Shown piece by piece: positions 1 through 6,806 of a DNA stretch of 8,521 bases. Every line of letters starts with the position of its first letter. The stretch's first letter is position 1. The position numbers and the translations under genes are program-made. This stretch comes from Prevotella sp. UBA5387. GTDB lineage: Bacteria; Bacteroidota; Bacteroidia; Bacteroidales; Bacteroidaceae. The stretch is taken from assembly GCA_002407775.1 (NCBI GenBank), contig DHOP01000043.1:24144-32664 (forward strand), written 5' to 3'. The notes below the pieces were generated by a model. The model had not been told where the DNA came from. It did not search any database and saw only the letters and a list, made by a program, of their open reading frames with translations.

Positions 1-220
1 GAAACCTGAGGAGATCAAGCAGGAAGAGAAGGACGATGTATCAAACACTGAGAAAGCAGTGAATGAGCAGCGCGACAAGAAGAACAAGATATTGTCCGAC
101 TATGCAGCAGACAATGACATCGTGCATCAGCTCATAGACCTTGCCCTCTTGCAGAACGGAATGCTCAAGGGCGAATCTCTCGATAAGTTCTTGAAGAGAA
201 GTGTGGACCTGATCAAGTAA
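1..220 (+). CDS. htpG: HtpG (Hsp90 chaperone), C-terminal fragment, cut by the window edge
   Basis: This is the last 72 residues of an open frame that enters from the left; the first complete codon is at 2 and the TAA stop is at 218-220. After a lysine/glutamate-rich linker the fragment ends in an amphipathic helix with LIDLALLQNG, then KGESLDKFLKRSVDLIK. That matches the C-terminal dimerisation end of Bacteroidetes HtpG as I know it. HtpG is a cytosolic ATP-dependent chaperone of the Hsp90 family that acts as a dimer through this domain. The ATPase and middle domains lie outside the window, so nothing can be said about their integrity. A strong terminator follows 21 nt after the stop, so this gene probably ends its transcript. 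The family call rests on the C-terminal tail alone. Confidence 0.88.
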   Translation, partial: KPEEIKQEEKDDVSNTEKAVNEQRDKKNKILSDYAADNDIVHQLIDLALLQNGMLKGESLDKFLKRSVDLIK

Positions 221-241
221 CTAAATATTAATCAAAGTATT

Positions 242-283
242 GGGGTTGTGGAGCATCTAGGTATGTTCTGCAATCCCTTTTTT
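242..283 (+). terminator. Intrinsic terminator after htpG
   Basis: The left arm 242-256 can pair along its whole 15-nt length with the right arm 263-277, leaving a 6-nt loop (257-262). Four of the 15 pairs are G·U in the plus-strand transcript. Six T's (278-283) follow directly. The wobble pairs fit only the plus-strand RNA; the complementary RNA would have A·C mismatches there. The terminator is therefore directional and separates htpG from nth. Confidence 0.88.
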
Positions 284-304
284 AGTAGATTTTCCTGTTA
301 GTTG

Positions 305-336
305 TTTGGAAGGGCGATGTAATTATTGTATTTTTG
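305..336 (+). promoter_or_regulatory. Bacteroidetes-type promoter for nth
   Basis: TTTG at 305-308 (-33 box) is followed by exactly 20 nt and then TATTTTTG at 329-336, a full match to the -7 box TAnnTTTG used by the Bacteroidetes primary sigma factor. Transcription should begin near 340-344, giving a leader of about 50 nt before the ATG at 393. It also excludes a longer reading of nth from the TTG at 306, which would lie upstream of the predicted RNA start. It sits 21 nt after the htpG terminator, so nth has its own transcription unit. Confidence 0.75.
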
Positions 337-392
337 TTCCATCAGTATCCCCTTATATTTTGTCGGGGAACATAAATATCTTGACTATTACA

Positions 393-1043
393 ATGACAAG
401 GAAAGAACGATACAATTATATATTAGATTATTTTCGGAAGAACGAGCCGAACGTGACAACCGAATTACAGTTCAGTTCAGCGTTCCAACTGCTTGTTGCA
501 ACCCTACTTTCGGCCCAATGTACGGACAAACGCATCAACGTCGTTACGCCAGCACTCTTCCGTCGCTACCCAACGGCAGAAGAAATGGCCAAGGCTGAGC
601 CAGAGGATATACTCGAATATGTCAGTTCGGTGAGTTATCCCAACTCTAAATCCCGCCATCTGGCGGAGATGTCTCGCATTCTTGTCAGCGACTTTGATGG
701 CGAAGTGCCCGATGATCCTAAGGACTTGATCAAACTGCCAGGTGTCGGCCGCAAGACCACCAACGTGGTGCAGGCGGTTTGGTTCGGCAAGGCGAAGATG
801 CCGGTAGATACCCATGTGTATAGGGTTGCTCATCGTTTGGGGCTCGTGTCAAAGACGGCCAATACGCCATTGAAGGTGGAGCAGGAGTTGGTACGCAATA
901 TTCCTGAGGATGATATGTCGTCCGCGCACCACTGGTTGTTGCTTCACGGCCGTTACATTTGCCAGAGTGCACGACCGAAATGTGATAGTTGTCCGTTTGC
1001 CCCGATATGTCCTAAGTTATTGGAAGGGAGTAAATTGGAATAG
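393..1043 (+). CDS. nth: Endonuclease III (DNA glycosylase/AP lyase)
   Basis: This 216-residue cytosolic base-excision-repair enzyme removes oxidised pyrimidines and cleaves the abasic site by beta-elimination. Visible signatures are the helix-hairpin-helix LPGVGRKT (115-122) with catalytic Lys121, VDTHV with catalytic Asp139, and a C-terminal [4Fe-4S] ligand set Cys190-X6-Cys197-X2-Cys200-X5-Cys206 with canonical spacing. The length is close to E. coli Nth (211). The frame stays open back to a TTG at 306, but ATG 393 is preferred. The protein then begins MTRKERYNYI, as in Bacteroidetes homologues, the extra N-terminal residues match nothing, and the promoter overlaps the upstream codons. No Shine-Dalgarno is visible. 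The stop lies 4 nt before the DUF2461 gene, so the two are very likely co-transcribed. Confidence 0.96.
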   Translation: MTRKERYNYILDYFRKNEPNVTTELQFSSAFQLLVATLLSAQCTDKRINVVTPALFRRYPTAEEMAKAEPEDILEYVSSVSYPNSKSRHLAEMSRILVSDFDGEVPDDPKDLIKLPGVGRKTTNVVQAVWFGKAKMPVDTHVYRVAHRLGLVSKTANTPLKVEQELVRNIPEDDMSSAHHWLLLHGRYICQSARPKCDSCPFAPICPKLLEGSKLE

Positions 1044-1047
1044 AATT

Positions 1048-1758
1048 ATGAATACAAAAATGATCATGTCATTCCTTGAGGGAGTGGCAGCCAACAATAA
1101 TAGAGAGTGGTTCGAAGAGCATAAGGATGAGTATCAAGCTGCTCGTGCATCTTTTGAAAAGGGCATTGACAAAGCCATCGAAGCTATTGGTACTTTCGAT
1201 CCGAGCATTGCGCACCTGCGGGGCAAGGATTGTGTCTTCAGGTTTTACCGTGATGTACGATTCAGTAAGGATAAGTCGCCTTACAAACGACACTTTGGTG
1301 CCTATATCTCTGCACACGGGAGGAAGAGCCTTCACGGTGGATATTACCTCCATATTCAACCTGGTCGTTGTCTGCTTAGTGGTGGCGCCTACTGGCTACC
1401 AACCAACATCTTGACTGCCGTTCGCAACGAAATCATGGGTAATACCGATGAGTGGATACGCTCAGTGGAGAATGGACAGTTTGTGAAATTTTTCGGATAT
1501 GTGAACGAAGGGAAATGGAGCGAGGAATCAATGTCGACCAAGGGCTTTGGCATTGAGTTTTTAAAGAAAGCCCCAAAGGATTTCCCCAATGACTATGAAT
1601 ATCTTCGTTATCTGAAGATGAAGGATTATTGCGTATGGCACTCAGTGCCCGACGACTTCTTTGAGGGTAATGATTGGTTACCAAAAATGGTAAAGCTCTT
1701 CAAGGTTGTCAAGCCTATGATGGACTTTACCAATAACGTTATCGACGACTACGAGTAA
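1048..1758 (+). CDS. DUF2461 (TIGR02453-type) family protein
   Basis: The product is 236 residues with no signal peptide or membrane segment, so probably cytosolic. It starts with MNTKMIMSFLEG and the run NNNREWFEEHKDEY (17-30), typical of DUF2461 proteins. The family hallmark follows at about 64-86: FRFYRDVRFSKDKSPYKRHF, then GAY. No biochemical function is established for this family that I know of, and none is assigned here. ATG 1048 is chosen because it lies 4 nt after the nth stop and starts the conserved region; upstream in-frame codons lie inside nth. A weak GGAA (1037-1040) sits 7 nt upstream. Length is ordinary for the family and the gene looks intact. It converges on the C11 peptidase gene, with 91 nt of repeat DNA between them. 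Confidence 0.9.
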   Translation: MNTKMIMSFLEGVAANNNREWFEEHKDEYQAARASFEKGIDKAIEAIGTFDPSIAHLRGKDCVFRFYRDVRFSKDKSPYKRHFGAYISAHGRKSLHGGYYLHIQPGRCLLSGGAYWLPTNILTAVRNEIMGNTDEWIRSVENGQFVKFFGYVNEGKWSEESMSTKGFGIEFLKKAPKDFPNDYEYLRYLKMKDYCVWHSVPDDFFEGNDWLPKMVKLFKVVKPMMDFTNNVIDDYE

Positions 1759-1849
1759 GTTTGGGTGTTAGTTGGTAGTGCGGTGATAGGTGTTAGGGAT
1801 TAGTTGTTATCACTTAACACCCAACTCATAACACCTAACACTTACCAAG
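1758..1849. repeat. Degenerate 7-nt repeat array with inverted halves, between convergent genes
   Basis: On the plus strand, copies of GTGTTAG and close variants stand at 1765-1771, 1783-1789, 1790-1796 and 1797-1803, with more diverged copies at 1772-1778 and 1804-1810. From 1811 the same word continues in reverse-complement form with an unbroken 7-nt step: 1811, 1818, 1825, 1832 and 1839 start CACTTAA, CACCCAA, CTCATAA, CACCTAA and CACTTAC. The inversion allows a nested hairpin: TTGGGTGTTA (1761-1770) pairs with 1815-1824 and GTGATA (1783-1788) with 1808-1813. There is no T-run after it on either strand, so it is not a standard intrinsic terminator, although a role in stopping both convergent transcripts is possible. 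Confidence 0.7.
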
Positions 1850-3097
1850 TTAGTGTGTCGCCTGCCACCAACCAGTTTTCTGTCTACCCTTAATCGCTAC
1901 GCTATTACGGCTTGGATCTGAGATAGTAATGCCGGAATAATGCTTCACGTCAAATATGATGGGATTCCAATATAGATAGGAATAGAGTTGGTCTGTAGTA
2001 GATTTGTTTGGCACAACCGCATCAAGCCGAGAGTGGAATTCGTCAAGCAAGTTAGCGTTCTTGCACTGATGATCCACATAATTACCCATATCATAGAAGA
2101 TTGCAGGATTGAATCCATCGAGCACTTGCACGCTATCGACCAATGAGTCGGGTAGGGTATAGTGTGTATTGATTTGCTTCATTGTCGCTGCCAATGCTTC
2201 TACCTTACGGCAATCGATGGCCGACAGCGCGCCATAAGGATATTTGTAGGCTCTATAGAAAGTGTCGAAAGCCTTCACAGCACCATCATAGGACGGTATT
2301 GCAGTTGCCAATGACTTCCAAATAGTATGATAGGGAACACCCAGATCCATCACTTCCGAAGTAGAGGCGATGAGGAAATTGGTGGCATTGCGTAGTTCGT
2401 AGGCTGTCTCGATGTTAGCCATGTAGCAGTCGTCGAATTGGATGAACTGCATCTTCAACCCCGAATTCTGTATCCCTTCAGCAAATGTGGTGACATTGGT
2501 AGCATAGCTCATATCATCCACACTTCCGAAAAATCTGGTCATCGGGTAAGCCGTGGAGGACTGATTACTATAGGGAGATGCCTTTGCTTGTGACATATCA
2601 TAGACAGAAGAGTGACGCTTGGCATTGATAGGGTAATTTACCCAATCCTCCTTGTAAGTCCATCCGGAACCATGGCAGCCCACCATCATCGCATAGTTCA
2701 ATGCGTAGGCATTGGTCTTCACATCGTTGATAATCTCCGTAATGCCTGCCGCCGTGGTGTAACTATTTCCAGAATAGCTCTTGACAGGTACGTGAGTAAT
2801 CACCCCATTGGCATATTTGATCTCGTAAAGATCGGATACTGATGTCGACTTACTGATTAAAACCATCACCCGTCCTTTCAGTCCCTTATCCTTCTTGATG
2901 GCACTTTCGATACTATCAAGGTTTTGAAGGAAGATGTTGTACAACCCAGTGTTGCTTGCAGACCCAGACCATGGCATAAATACCAAGATGGTCTGTTTGT
3001 TGATGTCTTCCGCTCTTTCGGGCACATCATTGCTGCACGCCGTAAAGACGAGTGCCGCAAAGATTACTAAAAGGAAGTTAGGGATGATTTTTTTCAT
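1850..3097 (-). CDS. Clostripain-family (peptidase C11) cysteine peptidase, predicted lipoprotein
   Basis: The 415-residue product begins with a lipoprotein signal: MKK, a hydrophobic stretch to about residue 19, then FTA-Cys21, the predicted lipidated cysteine. It would be anchored in the envelope and possibly exposed at the surface; the residues after Cys21 (SNDVPERAED) are mildly acidic, which is weak evidence for surface export. Catalytic-dyad motifs of family C11 are present: His142 in VGCHGSGW and Cys224 in FDDCYMANIE, followed by TAYELRNA and the STSEVMDLGVPY region. C11 enzymes usually cut after Arg or Lys and mature by internal cleavage; specificity here is inferred. The segment between dyad residues is long (82 residues) and rich in Ser, Tyr and Asn. 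The C-terminus (GWWQATH) looks complete. The ATG is 3 nt after the valS stop, so expression probably depends on the valS transcript. Confidence 0.88.
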   Translation of the reverse strand: MKKIIPNFLLVIFAALVFTACSNDVPERAEDINKQTILVFMPWSGSASNTGLYNIFLQNLDSIESAIKKDKGLKGRVMVLISKSTSVSDLYEIKYANGVITHVPVKSYSGNSYTTAAGITEIINDVKTNAYALNYAMMVGCHGSGWTYKEDWVNYPINAKRHSSVYDMSQAKASPYSNQSSTAYPMTRFFGSVDDMSYATNVTTFAEGIQNSGLKMQFIQFDDCYMANIETAYELRNATNFLIASTSEVMDLGVPYHTIWKSLATAIPSYDGAVKAFDTFYRAYKYPYGALSAIDCRKVEALAATMKQINTHYTLPDSLVDSVQVLDGFNPAIFYDMGNYVDHQCKNANLLDEFHSRLDAVVPNKSTTDQLYSYLYWNPIIFDVKHYSGITISDPSRNSVAIKGRQKTGWWQATH

Positions 3098-3100
3098 GTC

Positions 3101-5794
3101 TTATTTCTTCTTTAATGCGGCCAAAGACTCTCGCAACGAAGCAATTTTCTCCGCGGAATCGCTCATCTTCTTGCGTTCGCGAGCAACGACTGCCTCAGGT
3201 GCGTGAGCAACGAAGTTCTCGTTAGACAACTTCTTTTGTATACCGGCAAGGAAGCCTTCAAGGTGCTGAAGCTCCTTTTCTTGCTTATCGATCTCGGCTG
3301 CTACGTCAATGAGGTCACCCACAGGAACTGCAAACTCATCGGTGCCTACCATGAAAGCGCTGGCATCTGCCGTCTTGTCAGCTACCACTTGGATGGCGCT
3401 TAGGTTAGCCATCTTGGTGATAACACTTTCAAAGGCTTCATATCGATTGCTGCCTACGGCAAGCAATTCAAGTTTTTCCTTGTTGGCGATATTCTTCTGG
3501 TTGCGCACCATTCTCACACCAGACACCACCTGCTTCACGTTTTCGATGTCAGCGCAGAGTCTCTGTTCCTTGTCATTAGGTTTGTCCAAAACGAGTGTTG
3601 CCTCCATAAGGCTTTCGCCGTCCTTACGATCGTAGAGGTGTTGCCATAGCTCTTCGGTAATGAAGGGCATGAATGGATGAAGCATTCTCAGCAGTATGTC
3701 GAAGAAGCTCAGTGCTGCTTGGTAAGTCGTTTGGTCGATGGGCTTGCCATATTCGGGCTTGATCATCTCCAGATACCAGCTTGAGAACTCATCCCAGAAA
3801 AGTCGATAGACAGTCATCAAAGCCTCGGAGATGCGATAGCTCTTGAACTCAGCCTCCATCTGTTCGTTGGCTTCCTTCAGCTTAGCATCAAACCACGTTG
3901 TGGCGATGCGGTTCTCCTCGGGTTGTGGGATGTCAGCAGTCTCCCAGCCATAGACTAACCTGAACGCATTCCAGATCTTGTTATTGAAGTTGCGTCCTTG
4001 TTCGCAAAGACTCTCGTCGAAGAGGATATCATTGCCGGCAGGAGCCGAAAGCATCATGCCCATGCGTACACCGTCGGCACCATACTTCTCAATAAGCATC
4101 AATGGGTCTGGCGAATTGCCGAGACTCTTACTCATCTTGCGGCCGAGACTGTCGCGGACAATACCTGTGAAATAGACGTGCTTGAAGGGGAATGTGCCAC
4201 GATATTCGTAGCCAGCCATGATCATACGTGCTACCCAGAAGAAGATAATGTCCGGTCCTGTCACCAAATCAGATGTAGGATAGTAATACTTAATCTCTTC
4301 GTTGTCTGGGAAATTGACACCGTCGAACACGGACATTGGCCAAAGCCAAGATGAGAACCATGTATCCAAACAATCGCTCTCTTGTTCCAAATCCTCAGCT
4401 TTGAGTGCTGGATTCTTCTGCTGTGCAAGTTGAAAGGCTTCTTCTGCTGACTCGGCGACTACATAGTCATTCTTGCCTTGGGCGTCCTTGAAGAAGTAAG
4501 CCGGTATTCTGTGTCCCCACCAGAGCTGTCGAGAGATACACCAATCCTTGATGTTCTCCAACCAATGGCGGTAAGTGTTCTTGTATTTCTTAGGATAAAA
4601 CTCAATGTCGTCGTTCATCACGGGATCCAAGGCGAGGTCAGCGAAGTGCTGCATCTTAAGGAACCACTGTGTCGAAAGCTTTGGTTCGATTGGCACCTTG
4701 GTGCGTTCGGAGAATCCAACTTTGTTGTCATAGTCCTCAACCTTTTCCATGAGGCCAGCTGCCTGAAGGTCTTTGGAGATTTCTACACGCACATCCATGC
4801 GGTCCTGACCAACGTATAGGCCAGCTTCCTGAGATATTGTACCGTCGGCGTTGAAGATGTCAATTGTTTGCAATCCGTGCTTCAGTCCAAGCGCATGGTC
4901 GTTGATGTCATGGGCGGGAGTGACCTTCAGGCAACCTGTACCAAACTCAATGTCCACATAGTCGTCTTCGATGACACGAATGGTACGACCTACTAGTGGC
5001 ACGATGACGTGCTTGCCTTTGAGCCATGTGTTCTTCTCGTCGTTGGGATTGATGCACATTGCGGTATCACCCATGATGGTCTCGGGACGTGTGGTGGCCA
5101 CTACTGCATAGTAACCCTTCTCGTCTTGATGCATAACGTTGGCCTCAGACAGGCGCACAATGCTTGCCTGATCCTCTGGTGCCACGTAATATTTGAGATA
5201 ATATAGCTTTGAATGCTCATCCACATAAATTACCTCCTCATCTGAGAGGGCAGTCTGTGCTTTTGGATCCCAGTTCACCATGCGCACGCCACGATAGATA
5301 AGGCCTTTGCGATAGAGATCCACGAAGACATGGATCACACTCTTTGAGCGCGTCTCGTCCATCGTAAATGACGTACGATCCCAGTCGCACGAGCAACCGA
5401 GCTTGCGAAGTTGCTTCAAGATGATACCGCCATGCTCGCGCGTCCAGTCCCAGGCATGTTCCAGAAACTCGTCGCGAGAAAGGTCAGTTTTCTTGATACC
5501 TTGCTCGGCCAACTTGTTCACCACCTTAGCTTCGGTGGCGATAGAGGCATGATCGGTGCCGGGCACCCAGCAGGCATTCTTGCCTTCCATGCGAGCGCGG
5601 CGCACTAGTATATCTTGTATGGTGTTGTTAAGCATGTGTCCCATGTGGAGCACGCCAGTGACGTTGGGCGGTGGGATGACTACCGTGTAAGGCTCACGGC
5701 CATCTGGCTTGGAACTGAACAGTTTATGGTTCAGCCAATATTCGTACCACTTCGACTCTACTTCCTTGGGGTCATACTTAGTTGCTAATTCCAT
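3101..5794 (-). CDS. valS: Valyl-tRNA synthetase
   Basis: This 897-residue class I aminoacyl-tRNA synthetase attaches valine to tRNA(Val) in the cytosol. The ATP-binding HIGH motif appears as HMGH (50-53) after PPPNVTGVL. The editing (CP1) domain is intact, with TTRPET at 234-239, and should hydrolyse mischarged Thr-tRNA(Val). KMSKS lies at 553-557 within GRKMSKSLGN. An anticodon-binding helical domain follows (about 630-760). The end, about 830-897, is rich in charged residues and fits the C-terminal coiled-coil arm of ValS. Length lies between the B. subtilis (about 880) and E. coli (951) enzymes. The ATG begins MELATKYDPKEVESKWYEYW, the normal N-terminus of the family. No T-box is visible in the short leader. 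It is divergent from mazG and followed within 3 nt by the C11 peptidase. Confidence 0.98.
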   Translation of the reverse strand: MELATKYDPKEVESKWYEYWLNHKLFSSKPDGREPYTVVIPPPNVTGVLHMGHMLNNTIQDILVRRARMEGKNACWVPGTDHASIATEAKVVNKLAEQGIKKTDLSRDEFLEHAWDWTREHGGIILKQLRKLGCSCDWDRTSFTMDETRSKSVIHVFVDLYRKGLIYRGVRMVNWDPKAQTALSDEEVIYVDEHSKLYYLKYYVAPEDQASIVRLSEANVMHQDEKGYYAVVATTRPETIMGDTAMCINPNDEKNTWLKGKHVIVPLVGRTIRVIEDDYVDIEFGTGCLKVTPAHDINDHALGLKHGLQTIDIFNADGTISQEAGLYVGQDRMDVRVEISKDLQAAGLMEKVEDYDNKVGFSERTKVPIEPKLSTQWFLKMQHFADLALDPVMNDDIEFYPKKYKNTYRHWLENIKDWCISRQLWWGHRIPAYFFKDAQGKNDYVVAESAEEAFQLAQQKNPALKAEDLEQESDCLDTWFSSWLWPMSVFDGVNFPDNEEIKYYYPTSDLVTGPDIIFFWVARMIMAGYEYRGTFPFKHVYFTGIVRDSLGRKMSKSLGNSPDPLMLIEKYGADGVRMGMMLSAPAGNDILFDESLCEQGRNFNNKIWNAFRLVYGWETADIPQPEENRIATTWFDAKLKEANEQMEAEFKSYRISEALMTVYRLFWDEFSSWYLEMIKPEYGKPIDQTTYQAALSFFDILLRMLHPFMPFITEELWQHLYDRKDGESLMEATLVLDKPNDKEQRLCADIENVKQVVSGVRMVRNQKNIANKEKLELLAVGSNRYEAFESVITKMANLSAIQVVADKTADASAFMVGTDEFAVPVGDLIDVAAEIDKQEKELQHLEGFLAGIQKKLSNENFVAHAPEAVVARERKKMSDSAEKIASLRESLAALKKK

Positions 5795-5836
5795 TTATCT
5801 TTTCTTTTATACCTGAATCACATTATAAAAACCCTG

Positions 5837-5869
5837 CAAATTTACGCAATTTACGGCTAAAAGAAGTAA
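5837..5869 (-). promoter_or_regulatory. Probable valS promoter (minus strand)
   Basis: Read on the minus strand, TAAATTTG (plus 5837-5844) is a full TAnnTTTG match and is followed by C, as is common in Bacteroidetes. The best upstream box is a weak TTAC (plus 5866-5869), 21 nt away. The predicted start is near 5830, giving a leader of about 36 nt before the valS ATG at 5794. Its -33 region overlaps the -7 box of the opposite mazG promoter. Confidence 0.5.
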
Positions 5870-5874
5870 CTTTG
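5842..5874 (+). promoter_or_regulatory. Probable mazG operon promoter (plus strand)
   Basis: TAACTTTG at 5867-5874, followed by C, matches the Bacteroidetes -7 box exactly. The -33 region has only a weak TTAC (5842-5845) at 21-nt spacing. RNA should start around 5879-5882, leaving a leader of roughly a dozen nt before the GTG at 5893. This position decides the mazG start: the TTG at 5872 lies inside the box and the ATG at 5782 lies upstream of it. The upstream region also holds two copies of AATTTACG (5839-5846 and 5848-5855), 9 nt apart, of unknown meaning. Confidence 0.55.
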
Positions 5875-5892
5875 CATCAAAATAATAATCAA

Positions 5893-6804
5893 GTGCACAC
5901 ACGTAAAGAGAAGTTGGCGGCCATTGGTCGGCTCCTTGACATACAACACAGGCTACGCAAGGAATGTCCCTGGGATAAGAAACAGACGTTTGATAGCCTA
6001 CGCCCCAATACCATAGAAGAAGTTTTTGAACTCGCCGATGCATTGATTCGACAGGACCATCACGAGATTATGAAGGAGTTGGGAGACGTGATGGAGCACG
6101 TGATGTTTTATTCGATTATCGGCGAAGAGGACAAGGAATTCGATATCGCCGACGTGTGCCATCAGCAGGCCGACAAGCTCATGTTCCGTCATCCGTTCAT
6201 CGATTGGAACAAAAACGAAGGCGAGTGGGACATTGACAACGAACCTTTCACTGTCCAAAATCCAGAGATGCGTATCAATGCTCAGGGTCAGACGGTCTAT
6301 CGTAGTGATGATACGGCCAACGAAGATCACCCTGAAACTGCTTCCCAAGTGGAACAGACATGGGAGCAAATCAAGCAGAAGGAACGCGATGGCAACGAGA
6401 GTGTACTGAGCGGTGTGCCCGCTTCGCTTCCCTCTATCATCAAGGCCTATCGCATCCAAGATAAGGCGCGCAATGTGGGCTTTGACTGGGAAAAACGCGA
6501 GGAGGTTTGGACAAAGGTGCGTGAAGAGCTGAGTGAATTGGAGGCTGAGCTGGAACGTGGTGACAAAGAACGTTCGGAACATGAGCTGGGTGACTATCTC
6601 TTCAGTATCATCAATGCCGCACGGCTCTATCGGTTGAATCCAGACAATGCTCTTGAGCATACCAATCGCAAGTTTATATCTCGTTTCAACTACATCGAGG
6701 AACAAGTCAAGACTTCTGGTCGTGAACTCGGTGACCTGACGCTCCGTGAGATGGATGCGCTTTGGAACGAGGCAAAGACAAAAGAGAAACAATCAAACGA
6801 ATAG
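5893..6804 (+). CDS. mazG: MazG nucleoside triphosphate pyrophosphohydrolase
   Basis: MazG hydrolyses (d)NTPs to the monophosphate and pyrophosphate, clearing non-canonical nucleotides and, in E. coli, lowering ppGpp during stress. It is cytosolic and binds Mg2+. From the GTG at 5893 the protein has 303 residues and starts VHTRKEKLAAIGRLLDI, matching homologues. Two MazG helical domains are visible. Domain 1 has CPWDKKQT (25-32), EEVFE (42-46) and ELGD (62-65); domain 2 has EELSE (211-215) and ELGD (231-234). The metal-binding EExxE and ExxD sets are complete in both. E. coli MazG has 263 residues; the difference comes mostly from an extra segment within 103-147, between RHP and WEQIK. It overlaps neither neighbour; the lipoprotein ATG follows the TAG stop by 2 nt. 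No mazE/mazF toxin-antitoxin genes are nearby. Confidence 0.95.
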   Translation: MHTRKEKLAAIGRLLDIQHRLRKECPWDKKQTFDSLRPNTIEEVFELADALIRQDHHEIMKELGDVMEHVMFYSIIGEEDKEFDIADVCHQQADKLMFRHPFIDWNKNEGEWDIDNEPFTVQNPEMRINAQGQTVYRSDDTANEDHPETASQVEQTWEQIKQKERDGNESVLSGVPASLPSIIKAYRIQDKARNVGFDWEKREEVWTKVREELSELEAELERGDKERSEHELGDYLFSIINAARLYRLNPDNALEHTNRKFISRFNYIEEQVKTSGRELGDLTLREMDALWNEAKTKEKQSNE

Positions 6805-6806
6805 CT

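Noticed and set aside
306..392. N-terminal extension of nth from TTG 306
   Set aside because: The TTG overlaps the -33 box, the -7 box lies inside the extension, and the extra residues match nothing in the Nth family.
1758..1849. Standard bidirectional intrinsic terminator
   Set aside because: The hairpins are interrupted and A/T-rich, and no T-run follows on either strand, so I annotate it only as a repeat.
5782..5892. N-terminal extension of MazG from ATG 5782 or TTG 5872
   Set aside because: 5782 lies inside valS and upstream of the mazG promoter; 5872 lies inside the -7 box. Family similarity begins at the GTG at 5893.
5893..6804. Part of a mazEF toxin-antitoxin locus
   Set aside because: Only the housekeeping pyrophosphohydrolase MazG is present; neither neighbour resembles MazE or MazF.
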